Notes: generated by a model not told the origin, from the sequence alone. A stretch of DNA of 40,511 nt from an uncultured Collinsella sp. (GCA_900543515.1 UQRW01000018.1:1-40511); one strand, 5' to 3'. Shown: positions 33,051-40,511, numbered from the stretch's first letter. A program made the numbers and translations.

Positions 33051-35699
33051 CTAGCAGACGGCGTAGTCCTGGGGCTCGCGGCCGTAGTAGGCGTCCAGGT
33101 AGAGCTCCTTGATCTCGCTCATGAGCGGGTAGCGCGGGTTAGCGCCGGTGCACTGGTCGTTGAATGCCTGCTCGGTCATCTCGTCGAGGGTGTCGAGGAA
33201 GTACTGCTCGTCAACACCGTAGTCGGCGATGGTCTTCTTGACACCGATGAAGTCCTTGAGCTCCTCGAGCTTCGTGATGAAGTTCTCGAAGACCTCCTTG
33301 TCGTCCTTGCCCTCGATGCCGCAGTACTTGGCCATCTCGGCGTAGTTGTGCAGCGCGTTGGGGTAAGGATACTGGGAGAAGGTACCCATCTTGACGGGAG
33401 CCTCGGCGGCGTTGTAGCGCATGACGCGGGTCAGGATGACGGCGTTAGCGATGCCGTGGGGCAGGTGATGGAAAGCGCCGAGCTTGTGAGCCATGGAGTG
33501 GTTGAGGCCCAGGAAGGCGTTGGCGAAGGCCATACCGGCCATGCAGGAGGCGTTGTGCATCTCCTCGCGGGCGTGCGGGTCCTTGGCGCCGTTCGTGAAG
33601 CTGGAGGGCAGGTTCTCAAAGACGAGCTTGGCAGCGCGCTCGGAGAGGCCCTTGGTGTAGTCGGAAGCCATGATGGAGACGTAGGACTCGATGGCGTGGG
33701 TCATGACGTCGATGCCGGAGGCAGCGGTCAGGCCGCGCGGGGCGGTCATGCAGTTGTCGGCGTCGACGATAGCCATGTTGGGGAGCAGCGCGTAGTCGGC
33801 GAGCGGCCACTTGATGCCGGTCTCCTTGTCGGTGATGATGGCGAACGGCGTGCACTCGGAGCCGGTACCCGAAGAGGTCGGGACGGCGACGAAATAGGCC
33901 TTCTTGCCCATCTCGGGGAAGGTGAAGATACGCTTGCGGATGTCCATGAAGTCCATGGCCATGTCCTCAAACTTGCACTCGGGGTGCTCGTACATCATCC
34001 ACATGATCTTGCCGGCGTCCATAGCGGAGCCACCGCCGACGGCGATGATGACGTCCGGCTCAAAGAGAGCCATCTGCTTGGCGCCGCGACGTGCGCACTG
34101 CAGCGACGGATCGGGCTCGACGTCGTAGAAGCAGTCGTGGGCGATGCCCATCTCGTCGAGCTTGGCCTCGATGGCGCGGGTGTTGCCATTCTTGAAGAGG
34201 AACTGGTCGGTGACGATGAAGGCGCGCTTCTTTCCCATGACGTTGCCCAGCTCGTCGAGGGCGACGGGCGTGGAACCCTTCTTGAAGTAGACCTTCTCGG
34301 GAGCGCGGAACCACAGCATGTTCTCACGGCGCTCGGCCACAGTCTTAACGTTGATCAAGTGCTTCACCCCAACGTTCTCGGAGACGGAGTTGCCGCCCCA
34401 GGAGCCGCAGCCCAGGGTCAGAGACGGCTTCATGCCAAAGTTGTACAGGTCACCGATGCCGCCGTGCGAGGACGGGGTGTTGATGACGATACGGCAGGCC
34501 TTCATGACGTGCTCGAACAGGCTGATCTTCTCGGCCTGGGCGGGGTGCACGTACAGAGAGGCGGTGTGGCCCGGGCCACCGGCGAGCACCAGGTGCTCGG
34601 CCTTGTCGACGGCCTCCTGGAAGTCCTTGGCGTGGTACATGGCCAGGACCGGGGAGAGCTTCTCGTGGGAGAACTCCTCCTTGGCGGGGTCGGTGGAGGT
34701 GACCTCAGCGATCAGGATCTTGGTCTTGGCAGGAACCTCGATGCCGGCGAGCTCGGCGATCTTGGCGGCAGCCATGCCGGGGATGCGGTGATCCAGGGCG
34801 CCGTTCTTGAACATGGCGGCACGCAGGGCCTCCATCTCGGCACCCTGCTTGACGAAGTAGCAGCCGCGCTTCTGGAACTCGGCCTTAACCTGGTCATAGA
34901 TGCTGTCGATGACGGTCACGGACTGCTCGGAAGCGCAGATCATGCCGTTATCGAAGGTCTTGGAGTGGATGATGGAGTTGACGGCGAGCAGCACGTCGGC
35001 GGTGTCGTCGATGACGACCGGGGTGTTACCGGCGCCAACGCCCAGGGCGGGCTTGCCCGAGGAGTAAGCGGCCTTGACCATGCCCGGGCCACCGGTGGCG
35101 AGGATGATGTCGACGTCGCGCATGACCATGTTGGTCAGCTCGATGGAGGGGACATCGACCCAGCCGATGATGCCCTCGGGGGCGCCGGCCTTGACGGCGG
35201 CGTCAAGCACGAGCTTGGCGGCGGCGATGGTGCACTTGGCGGCTGCCGGGTGCGGGGAGATGATGATGGCGTTGCGGGTCTTCAGGCTGATCAGCGTCTT
35301 GAAGATCGCGGTGGAGGTGGGGTTGGTCGTCGGGATGACGGCGCCCACGATGCCGATGGGCTCGGCGATCTTGGTGATGCCGTAAGCCTCGTCGCGCTCC
35401 AGAACGCCACAGGTCTTGGTGTTCTTGTAAGCGTTGTAGATGTACTCTGCGGCGTAGTGGTTCTTGATGACCTTGTCCTCAAGAACGCCGCGGCCGGTCT
35501 CCTCGATGGCCATCTTCGCCAACGGGATACGAGCCTTGTTGGCGGCCATGGCGGCCTCATAGAAGATCTTGTCGACCTGCTCCTGCGTGTACGTAGCAAA
35601 AAGCGCCTGGGCCTCTCGCATCTGAGCGAGCTTAGCCTCAAGCGCCTCTACGTTGTCCACAAATGCGGGAGTAGTGTTTTCCGGTGACTTTTTCACCAT
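33051..35699 (-). CDS. adhE: Bifunctional acetaldehyde-CoA / alcohol dehydrogenase
   Basis: AdhE reduces acetyl-CoA to acetaldehyde and then ethanol, reoxidising two NADH; the enzyme forms spirosomes. The 882-residue protein starts at ATG 35699 behind AAGGAG. The N-terminal aldehyde dehydrogenase half has PIGIVGAVIPTTNPTSTAIF, DIILATGGPGMVKAAYSSG and the catalytic Cys255 in NGMICASEQS. The C-terminal iron-dependent alcohol dehydrogenase half has PDVIIAVGGGSAMDAGKIMW, PTSSGTGSECTPFAIITD, GIDVMTHAIES, GLNHSMAHKLGAFHHLPHG and AILTRVMRYNA, including the metal-binding His residues. Length and domain order are normal. Its codons are highly biased, suggesting high expression. Probable upstream operators are listed separately. 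Confidence 0.98.
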   Translation of the reverse strand: MVKKSPENTTPAFVDNVEALEAKLAQMREAQALFATYTQEQVDKIFYEAAMAANKARIPLAKMAIEETGRGVLEDKVIKNHYAAEYIYNAYKNTKTCGVLERDEAYGITKIAEPIGIVGAVIPTTNPTSTAIFKTLISLKTRNAIIISPHPAAAKCTIAAAKLVLDAAVKAGAPEGIIGWVDVPSIELTNMVMRDVDIILATGGPGMVKAAYSSGKPALGVGAGNTPVVIDDTADVLLAVNSIIHSKTFDNGMICASEQSVTVIDSIYDQVKAEFQKRGCYFVKQGAEMEALRAAMFKNGALDHRIPGMAAAKIAELAGIEVPAKTKILIAEVTSTDPAKEEFSHEKLSPVLAMYHAKDFQEAVDKAEHLVLAGGPGHTASLYVHPAQAEKISLFEHVMKACRIVINTPSSHGGIGDLYNFGMKPSLTLGCGSWGGNSVSENVGVKHLINVKTVAERRENMLWFRAPEKVYFKKGSTPVALDELGNVMGKKRAFIVTDQFLFKNGNTRAIEAKLDEMGIAHDCFYDVEPDPSLQCARRGAKQMALFEPDVIIAVGGGSAMDAGKIMWMMYEHPECKFEDMAMDFMDIRKRIFTFPEMGKKAYFVAVPTSSGTGSECTPFAIITDKETGIKWPLADYALLPNMAIVDADNCMTAPRGLTAASGIDVMTHAIESYVSIMASDYTKGLSERAAKLVFENLPSSFTNGAKDPHAREEMHNASCMAGMAFANAFLGLNHSMAHKLGAFHHLPHGIANAVILTRVMRYNAAEAPVKMGTFSQYPYPNALHNYAEMAKYCGIEGKDDKEVFENFITKLEELKDFIGVKKTIADYGVDEQYFLDTLDEMTEQAFNDQCTGANPRYPLMSEIKELYLDAYYGREPQDYAVC

Positions 35700-35738
35700 T
35701 TGTGTCTCCTTGCGATCGGAGATTTACCCTACGCCTTG

Positions 35739-35750
35739 CATGATAGCAAG
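35739..35750 (-). promoter_or_regulatory. Probable extended -10 of adhE
   Basis: On the minus strand CTTGCTATCATGC contains TATCAT (35745-35740) preceded by TGC, an extended -10. No good -35 is seen at 17 bp, which fits an activator- or repressor-controlled promoter. Confidence 0.4.
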
Positions 35751-35789
35751 AAATAATTCGGTGAACGGTAAGATTCCTGTAAAAGGCAC

Positions 35790-35822
35790 ACTAAAACGCT
35801 TCAATAAACTGAAACGTTTTAA
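35790..35822. promoter_or_regulatory. Paired LacI-like half-palindromes upstream of adhE
   Basis: CTAAAACGCTTCA and TGAAACGTTTTAA are both centred on CG (35797/35798 and 35815/35816), 18 bp apart. Together they form an inverted repeat AAAACGCTTCA / TGAAACGTTTT with one mismatch. A central CG flanked by A and T arms resembles LacI/CcpA-family operators. It lies about 50 bp upstream of the likely adhE -10. The binding protein is unknown. Confidence 0.45.
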
Positions 35823-35873
35823 CTAGAACTATCTGCCCGCTGCATCTCCCCGCTTATCCCCGCTTACCGCTTA

Positions 35874-35918
35874 TTGGGGACAGACTTAAATGAGTGCTTT
35901 CACTCATTTGGGACAGAC
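35874..35918 (+). repeat. REP-like element, left copy
   Basis: A 45-bp unit consists of TTGGGGACAGACTTA, a perfect 8-bp hairpin AATGAGTG-CTTT-CACTCATT, and TGGGACAGAC. An inverted copy with three differences lies at 36869-36913 on the other side of the transposase gene. This is the arrangement expected of REP elements next to their own REP-associated transposase. Confidence 0.75.
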
Positions 35919-36048
35919 ATCGTTTTGCCATTTTGCCGTTCTGGGCCTGTTATTGCCGCTTATTGGATATAAATAGGTTGCAGGCTCAGCATTTCGCGTT
36001 GCTTCTCTCCTTTTAGGTGTTGCCTGAACAGTTTTGAAAGGAGAGATT

Positions 36049-36825
36049 ATGCCCCGATGCGCCCGCCCCGTTTCGATCACCGGCTATTACCACGTCTTTG
36101 ACCGCGGCAACTCCAAACAGATTATTTTTGAAGATGACTCCGACCGTTATCGTTTCTTATCGGATATCTCGGACAGGTTTGCGCGCCATGAAGCGGCGGT
36201 GTTGGCTTGGTGCCTTATGGACAATCACTTCCATTTGATGGTTGATGACCCATTTGACAACCTTTCAAAGGCAATGCAGTGCGCGCTGACGGCATATGCT
36301 AAGTATTTCAATGGAAAAACGGGGAGAACGGGACATCTGTTTGACAATCGCTATTCGCGGGTCGCGGTTGAGTCGGACACGCAGGCGGTGCAGCTGCTCG
36401 ACTATATTCATCTCAATCCCGTGAAGGGTGCGCTTGACTCGCTCGATGCGTACCGCTGGTCAAGCTATAAGGCGTATCAGCTGGGCTATGATCCCTTTGA
36501 CATCTGTGATGCGGCCCCTATGCTCGATATTGTCGGTGGCTCCCGTTGCTATTGCGAGCATCTCGAGGAAGTTGCCGGGCGCATCTGGTCAATGGAGGTT
36601 CTTCCACGCCGGCGGATCCCCGATGAGGAGGCCCTTTCCGTTGCGCGCGAAGTTCTGCCGAGCATAGATCCTGCACTGCTCAAAGCCCTGCCACGCCCCG
36701 AACGCGATGCGTGTCTGCTGAGGCTTAGGCGGGCGCATCTCACGGTCAAGCAAATTGCCCGTATCACCGGCATCGGCGCTACAAGCGTGACCAAGGCAAC
36801 TGCAGGCTGGAAGGATGCTGCGTGA
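36049..36825 (+). CDS. REP-associated tyrosine transposase (RAYT, Y1_Tnp)
   Basis: This HUH-superfamily single-strand nuclease of the IS200/IS605-related RAYT group mobilises or processes REP palindromes. ATG 36049 has GAAAGGAG eight bases upstream. The 258-residue protein starts MPRCARPVSITGYYHVFDRG, with IFEDDSDRYRFL. The HUH motif is LMDNHFHLMV, and the catalytic Tyr is in LLDYIHLNPVKGALDSL. WSSYKAYQLG follows. The C-terminal third adds a helix-turn-helix-like segment (HLTVKQIARITGIGATSVTK) seen in the larger RAYTs. The flanking inverted repeats of about 45 bp are its likely substrates. The gene appears intact and has lower GC than adhE and pyr genes around it. Confidence 0.9.
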   Translation: MPRCARPVSITGYYHVFDRGNSKQIIFEDDSDRYRFLSDISDRFARHEAAVLAWCLMDNHFHLMVDDPFDNLSKAMQCALTAYAKYFNGKTGRTGHLFDNRYSRVAVESDTQAVQLLDYIHLNPVKGALDSLDAYRWSSYKAYQLGYDPFDICDAAPMLDIVGGSRCYCEHLEEVAGRIWSMEVLPRRRIPDEEALSVAREVLPSIDPALLKALPRPERDACLLRLRRAHLTVKQIARITGIGATSVTKATAGWKDAA

Positions 36826-36868
36826 GGCAGGGGCCGGAGCCAGTCAGTGCGTCGCATGCGTGCTTCAT

Positions 36869-36913
36869 GTCTGTCCCCAATGCGTGAAAGCACTCATGTA
36901 AGTCTGTCCCCAA
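36869..36913 (-). repeat. REP-like element, right copy
   Basis: This is the inverted copy of 35874-35918 (42 of 45 positions equal). Its inner hairpin is less perfect (CATGAGTG against CACGCATT). A GTCTGTCCCCAATG motif occurs twice as a direct repeat at 36869 and 36902, so part of a further unit is present. Confidence 0.75.
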
Positions 36914-36920
36914 TGAGTGC

Positions 36921-36953
36921 AAAAAGGCGCCCTCCGCAGGGGAGGGCGCCTTT
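36921..36953 (-). terminator. Terminator of rpmB
   Basis: AAAGGCGCCCTCC / GGAGGGCGCCTTT (36923-36935, 36941-36953), a perfect 13-bp stem with a five-base loop. On the minus strand it is followed by two more T residues after TTT. Confidence 0.85.
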
Positions 36954-37021
36954 GGTAAGTTCTATATGAACGCGAGGTCTTTGACCCGGAGAGTCCGAGG
37001 TACTTGTTGGTAAGACCTTAT

Positions 37022-37210
37022 TTAGGAGCGCGCAACCTTGCCGGACTTGAGGCAGGTGGAGCAAACGTTCATCTTGCGACGGTGACCATCGACGACGACG
37101 TACACGCGCTGGATGTTGGGGCGGAACTTACGGTTGGTGACGCGGTGAGAGTGGCTGATGGAGCGACCGGCAACGGGGTGCTTACCGCAAACTTCGCAAA
37201 CTTTGGACAT
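37022..37210 (-). CDS. rpmB: 50S ribosomal protein L28
   Basis: L28 is a small late-assembly protein of the large subunit. The 62-residue product starts at ATG 37210 with AAGGAGG eight bases upstream; the longer open frame to 37258 lacks a site. It reads MSKVCEVCGKHPVAGRSISH with SHRVTNRKFRPNIQRV. Two Cys pairs, CEVC and CSTC, mark the zinc-binding (C+) form. Zinc-free paralogues are used elsewhere under zinc limitation, but none is in the window. It is a single-gene unit, divergent from the pyr operon. Confidence 0.97.
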   Translation of the reverse strand: MSKVCEVCGKHPVAGRSISHSHRVTNRKFRPNIQRVYVVVDGHRRKMNVCSTCLKSGKVARS

Positions 37211-37264
37211 AACTGACCCTCCTTGGGCGACAAACGAACATGTCGCGTTAACAAACAAGCCTGA

Positions 37265-37275
37265 ACTATAGCACA
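37265..37275 (-). promoter_or_regulatory. Promoter -10 of rpmB
   Basis: On the minus strand TGCTATAGT gives a TATAGT -10 (37270-37265) with an extended TGn, about 55 bp before the ATG. The -35 region (CGCACA at 17 bp) is weak. Confidence 0.5.
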
Positions 37276-37501
37276 GAAGCAGCTCCCTGTGCGTAATCTA
37301 CACAGAGATACTCCTCTTTTGGCGATAGTGCTCACGCCACGGCCCTGGACGTAGATCCGATTTGCGTGCAGCAGAGGGGATTATGCCAGCTCGTGCGTGC
37401 GTTTTCAAGCTCGTCCCACAAATATATATAGGTTTATGAAGCATTGGGCTCCGTTTACGGTTTGCTCTGTATTTATGCTCGCAATTAAGCTCGAGGTTGG
37501 T

Positions 37502-37507
37502 TACACT
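37502..37507 (+). promoter_or_regulatory. Possible -10 of the pyr operon
   Basis: TACACT at 37502-37507 in GGTTGGTTACACTATC would start transcription near 37514, just before the folded leader. The -35 (TCGCAA at 17 bp) is poor, so this is tentative. Confidence 0.35.
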
Positions 37508-37521
37508 ATCCCTTGACCATT

Positions 37522-37623
37522 AAAGGGGTACGAGATACCCACATGGAATTACATAGCTGCCAAAGAGCAGCCCTTCCTTGTGGGTGTCTGGTCCGCTTTG
37601 AGCGGTCGGGCATCTATTTTTTT
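37522..37623 (+). promoter_or_regulatory. pyr leader: alternative hairpins and U7 attenuator
   Basis: Three structures compete. GGGTA/TACCC (about 37526-37540) forms first. ACCCAC (37538-37543) can instead pair with GTGGGT (37580-37585), enclosing a 5-bp hairpin GCTGC-CAAAGA-GCAGC (about 37556-37571). GTGGGTGTC overlaps a terminator-like stem around GTCCGC-TTTGA-GCGG that ends in TA and seven T residues (37617-37623). The hexaloop CAAAGA differs at one fixed position from CNGNGA, the loop I recall for PyrR-binding hairpins. Because pyrR is the first gene, PyrR/UMP-dependent attenuation is the likely control (inference). Confidence 0.6.
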
Positions 37624-37650
37624 GACTGTGTCAGCAGTCAAGACATGTGA
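37543..37650 (+). CDS. Possible 35-codon leader ORF in the pyr leader
   Basis: ATG 37543 opens a frame reading MELHSCQRAALPCGCLVRFE that runs through the terminator stem and the U7 tract and stops at TGA 37648-37650, next to the pyrR ribosome site. No good ribosome site precedes it. It resembles in layout the E. coli pyrBI leader peptide, but could be chance. Confidence 0.2.
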   Translation: MELHSCQRAALPCGCLVRFERSGIYFFDCVSSQDM

Positions 37651-37662
37651 GGAAGGAGATCG

Positions 37663-38247
37663 ATGGGCACGACTTCCCCCAAGGCGGTCATCATGGACGA
37701 GACCGCCGTCAATCGAGCGATGACCCGCATCGCGCACGAGATTCTCGAGCGCAACGAGGGCTGTGAAGACCTCGCTCTGGTCGGCATCGTCACGCGCGGC
37801 GACCTTCTGGCAAAGAAACTCGCCGAGGAGATCAAGGAGATCGAGGGCGTCGACGTTCCGCTCGGCAGCCTCGACATCAGCTTCTACCGCGATGACTACG
37901 CTACCAATTTCGCTCCCGCGATCCACGCCACCAACATTCCCTTTAGCGTCGACGGCAAACGCGTCGTGCTGGTGGACGACATCCTGTATACGGGCCGTAC
38001 CATTCGCGCCGCTCTGGACGCCGTCATGGACCTGGGCCGTCCGAGCCGCATTGAGCTGGCAGTTCTCGTTGACCGCGGCCACCGCGAGCTCCCCATCTCG
38101 CCGGACTTTGTCGGCAAGAACGTTCCCTCGTCGCATGAGGAGAACGTGCACCTATATATGAAGGAAGTCGACGGCCACACCGCCGTCGAGATTAACGACG
38201 TCGCGCCGGGTTCCCACGTGGGCTCCGCGCCGCTGGGAGGTGAGTAG
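37663..38247 (+). CDS. pyrR: PyrR: pyr operon regulator / uracil phosphoribosyltransferase
   Basis: PyrR binds UMP and pyr leader RNA to reduce pyrimidine gene expression, and it often has uracil phosphoribosyltransferase activity. The 194-residue protein starts at ATG 37663 with GGAAGGAG five bases upstream. Family features are AVNRAMTRIAHEILERN, LVGIVTRGDLLAKKLAEEIK, PLGSLDISFYRDDYA, the PRPP loop VVLVDDILYTGRTIRAAL, and IELAVLVDRGHRELPISPDF with VGKNVPSS. It is the promoter-proximal gene, and pyrB follows after four bases. A C-terminal tail of about 15 residues goes beyond the usual end. Confidence 0.96.
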   Translation: MGTTSPKAVIMDETAVNRAMTRIAHEILERNEGCEDLALVGIVTRGDLLAKKLAEEIKEIEGVDVPLGSLDISFYRDDYATNFAPAIHATNIPFSVDGKRVVLVDDILYTGRTIRAALDAVMDLGRPSRIELAVLVDRGHRELPISPDFVGKNVPSSHEENVHLYMKEVDGHTAVEINDVAPGSHVGSAPLGGE

Positions 38248-38251
38248 TACC

Positions 38252-39196
38252 GTGGCGTTCAACCATAAGCACCTGATCGACATTACCGAGTACTCCGAAG
38301 AGGACATCAAGCTCATCCTCGAGACCGCCAAGGCGTTCTCCGAGGTCAACGAGCGTGCTATCAAGAAGGTCCCCACGCTCAAGGGCAAGACCATCGTCAA
38401 CATGTTCAACGAGCCCTCGACGCGCACCCGCAGCTCCTTCGAGCTCGCCGAGAAGCGTCTTTCGGCCGACAGCCTTAACTTTGGCGGCTCCTCGACCTCC
38501 ACGGTCAAGGGCGAGAGCCTTGTCGACACCGTCGAGACCCTCAACGCCTATAAGATCGACTGTATCGTCGTGCGTGATAAGCACGCCGGCGCTCCCTACA
38601 TCGTCACGCAGAACTCGCCCGCGAGCGTCATCTGCGCCGGTGACGGCAAGCACAACCATCCCACGCAGGCCCTGCTCGACCTGTACACCATCTGGGAGCA
38701 CAAGGGTGACTTCCACGGTCTGAAGGTCGCTGTCGTCGGCGATATCGCGCACTCCCGCGTCTGCGGCTCGCTGATCCCCGCCCTTAAGATCATGGGCTGC
38801 GAGACCTACGCCGTCGCCCCCGGCACGCTGCTGCCGCCGGCGCCCGAGGTTCTGGGCTGCGACCACGTGACGAGCAACCTCGATTCCGTCCTGCCCGAGC
38901 TGGACGTCGTCTACATGCTGCGCGTGCAGCAGGAGCGCCTCGAGGGTGCCCCGTTCCCGACCATTCGTGAGTACCACAGGCTCTTCGGCCTGACCAAGGA
39001 CCGCGAGAAGCTCATGAAGCCCGATGCGATCATCTGCCACCCGGGTCCCATCAACCGCGGCGTCGAGTTCGACTCCTATATGGCCGACCACCCGCAACGC
39101 TCCGTCATCCTGGAGCAGGTCTACGCCGGTATCTGCGTGCGTATGGCTATCCTGTATCTGCTGCTTGGAGGTGCCGATAATGGCCTTGCTTCTTAA
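38252..39196 (+). CDS. pyrB: Aspartate carbamoyltransferase catalytic chain
   Basis: PyrB joins carbamoyl phosphate and aspartate, the first committed step of UMP synthesis. GTG 38252 (VAFNHKHLIDITEYSEED) is chosen with GGGAGG 11 bases before; GTG 38240 would have no site. The 314-residue protein has the carbamoyl-phosphate loop NEPSTRTRSSFELAEKRL, SSTSTVKGESLVDTV, GAPYIVTQNSPASVICAGDG, HNHPTQALLDLYTI, KVAVVGDIAHSRVCGSLIPA and CHPGPINRGVEF. No pyrI regulatory chain is in the window. It overlaps pyrC by 17 bases. Confidence 0.96.
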   Translation: MAFNHKHLIDITEYSEEDIKLILETAKAFSEVNERAIKKVPTLKGKTIVNMFNEPSTRTRSSFELAEKRLSADSLNFGGSSTSTVKGESLVDTVETLNAYKIDCIVVRDKHAGAPYIVTQNSPASVICAGDGKHNHPTQALLDLYTIWEHKGDFHGLKVAVVGDIAHSRVCGSLIPALKIMGCETYAVAPGTLLPPAPEVLGCDHVTSNLDSVLPELDVVYMLRVQQERLEGAPFPTIREYHRLFGLTKDREKLMKPDAIICHPGPINRGVEFDSYMADHPQRSVILEQVYAGICVRMAILYLLLGGADNGLAS

Positions 39197-40469
39197 GAAT
39201 GCCCACGTCGTCGACCCGTCCGTCGAGCTTGACGGTGTCGTTGACGTCCTGATTGACGGCGACAAGATCGCCGAGGTCGGCGAGAATCTCGCCGTCGAGG
39301 GAGCCGAGGTCCGCGACCTTTCCGGCAAGTACCTCGTCCCCGGCCTGGTGGATATGCACGTTCACCTTCGCGAGCCCGGCTACGAGGTCAAAGAGGACAT
39401 CGAGAGCGGTACCCGCGCGGCTGCCAAGGGCGGCTTTACCGGCGTGTGCTCCATGCCCAACATCGATCCCGTCACCGATAACGGCACCGTCGTGGAGTTC
39501 GTCAAGTCCCGTGCTGCCGAGGTCGGTCACTGCCGCGTCTATCCTTCGGGCGCCATGACCCGCGGTCTTAAGGGCGAGGCCATGTCCGAGATGGGCGATA
39601 TGGTCGCCCACGGCGCCGTCGCCTTCACCGACGATGGTCGCGGCGTGCAGGGCGCGGGCATGCTCCGTCGCTGCATGGACTACGGCAAGATGTTCGGCAA
39701 GGTCTTTATGAGCCACTGCCAGGACGAGGATCTGGTCGGCCACGGCCAGATCAACGAGGGCAAGGTTTCGACCCGTCTGGCTCTCGAGGGCTGGCCGGCT
39801 GCCGGCGAGGAGCTCCAGATCGCCCGCGACATCGAGATCGCCAAGCTGACCGGTGCCAAGCTGCACATCCAGCACATCTCCACTGCCCATGGCCTGGAGC
39901 TCGTGCGTGCCGGCAAGGCCGCGGGCGTTCAGGTTACCTGCGAGGCCACCCCGCATCACATGTTCCTGACCGAGAACGACCTGGACGAGACCTACAACAC
40001 CTCGCTCAAGGTCAATCCGCCGTTGCGTACCGAGGAGGATGCCGAGGCCATCCGTCAGGGCGTCATCGACGGTACCGTCGACGCTATCGTCACCGATCAC
40101 GCTCCCCACACCCCGTGGGAGAAGGCCCGCGAGTTCGAGCTTGCGCCCTTTGGCATGATCGGCCTCGAGACCTCCCTGTCGCTCGTACTCACCGAGCTGG
40201 TCAACACGGGCAAGATGAGCGTGGGCCGCATGGTCGAGCTCATGGCCATCAAGCCGCGTGAGATTCTGGGCCTCGACCAGGTTCAGGTCAAGGCGGGCTC
40301 CGTTGCCGACCTGACCGTGTTCGACCCCTCTGCCACCTGGACGGTCGGCGAGGACGGTTATGAGTCGCGCGCCGAGAACTCCGGTTTTGCCGGCCGCACG
40401 CTCACCGGTCGTGCCACCGATGTATTTGTCGGCGGTAAACAGACGCTTGCCGACGGCTGCATCTGCTAG
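39180..40469 (+). CDS. pyrC: Dihydroorotase
   Basis: PyrC cyclises carbamoyl-aspartate to dihydroorotate. ATG 39180 has GGAGG eight bases upstream, inside pyrB; the frame is open further but only as pyrB overlap. The 429-residue protein is a class I amidohydrolase: VPGLVDMHVHLREPGYEVKE with the HxH zinc ligands, ESGTRAAAKGGFTGVCSMPN, AFTDDGRG, KLHIQHISTAHGLELV, CEATPHHMFLT, NPPLRTEEDAEAI and AIVTDHAPHTPWEK with the catalytic Asp. The C-terminus GRATDVFVGGKQTL is normal. The gene is complete; the last 42 bases of the window hold nothing that can be assigned. Confidence 0.96.
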   Translation: MALLLKNAHVVDPSVELDGVVDVLIDGDKIAEVGENLAVEGAEVRDLSGKYLVPGLVDMHVHLREPGYEVKEDIESGTRAAAKGGFTGVCSMPNIDPVTDNGTVVEFVKSRAAEVGHCRVYPSGAMTRGLKGEAMSEMGDMVAHGAVAFTDDGRGVQGAGMLRRCMDYGKMFGKVFMSHCQDEDLVGHGQINEGKVSTRLALEGWPAAGEELQIARDIEIAKLTGAKLHIQHISTAHGLELVRAGKAAGVQVTCEATPHHMFLTENDLDETYNTSLKVNPPLRTEEDAEAIRQGVIDGTVDAIVTDHAPHTPWEKAREFELAPFGMIGLETSLSLVLTELVNTGKMSVGRMVELMAIKPREILGLDQVQVKAGSVADLTVFDPSATWTVGEDGYESRAENSGFAGRTLTGRATDVFVGGKQTLADGCIC

Positions 40470-40511
40470 CATAGCCTTATCGCTTTTGTGCGCGGCGCCC
40501 TTGCGGTGCCA

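Noticed and set aside
33348..35687. 779-codon open frame antisense to adhE
   Set aside because: A shadow of adhE with low-complexity Val/Gly/Asp/Leu composition and no motif.
39147..40472. 441-codon open frame antisense to pyrC
   Set aside because: A shadow of pyrC, with repeated Gly/Leu/Asp/His/Ala composition and no start signal.

Overview
The window looks like a chromosomal segment of a high-GC anaerobic gut actinobacterium of the class Coriobacteriia, most likely Collinsella or a close relative. This is inferred from the GC-rich codon use with GTG and TTG starts, the conserved gene order, a pyruvate,phosphate dikinase, a fermentative AdhE, and Flp-type pilins carrying DUF6273/DUF285 domains. 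No database search was possible, so the taxon is an inference.

Layout. (1) 1-1340: the 3' part of coaBC, then a tRNA-Pro(GGG) with its own promoter and terminator. (2) 1340-12100: an accessory, lower-GC region. It holds two minus-strand Flp-type pilin paralogues with unrelated C-terminal domains (one intact with DUF285, one broken by three frameshifts with DUF6273), a DUF1648 membrane protein, an unknown acidic protein, and a peptide-modification cluster. On the minus strand the cluster has a PqqD-like/GNAT-like fusion, a radical SAM enzyme without auxiliary-cluster cysteines, and a 60-residue Val/Ala-rich candidate precursor. Divergent to it are a small membrane protein, an ABC exporter, and the remnant of a second ABC protein. 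(3) 12105-16300: ppdK, rplS and rnhB as separate units, each followed by a hairpin. (4) 16480-21689: yraN-comM-dprA-trmFO-xer, tightly packed and partly overlapping. (5) 21737-32093: rpsB-tsf, then pyrH-frr-uppS-cdsA-dxr-rseP-ispG-proS, the ancient translation/isoprenoid/envelope block found in many Gram-positive bacteria. (6) 32125-35830, minus strand: an APH-type phosphotransferase and the bifunctional aldehyde/alcohol dehydrogenase adhE, with paired LacI-like half-palindromes upstream. (7) 35874-36913: a REP-associated tyrosine transposase enclosed by a 45-bp inverted repeat. (8) 36921-37270: rpmB on the minus strand. (9) 37500 to the end: pyrR-pyrB-pyrC behind a leader with alternative hairpins and a U7 terminator.

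How the genes work together. Blocks 4 and 5 are housekeeping: DNA uptake and processing (comM, dprA), tRNA methylation (trmFO), chromosome dimer resolution (xer), ribosome components and recycling (rpsB, tsf, frr), UMP kinase (pyrH), undecaprenyl and phospholipid precursors (uppS, cdsA), two steps of the MEP isoprenoid pathway (dxr, ispG), site-2 proteolysis (rseP) and prolyl-tRNA charging (proS). Block 9 starts UMP synthesis and appears controlled by PyrR-type attenuation.

The most interesting parts are the peptide-modification cluster at 6.3-11.4 kb, which I do not recognise as a named family, and the pilin pair at 1.8-3.9 kb, where a nearly constant pilin N-terminus is joined to different surface-type domains and to mononucleotide tracts.
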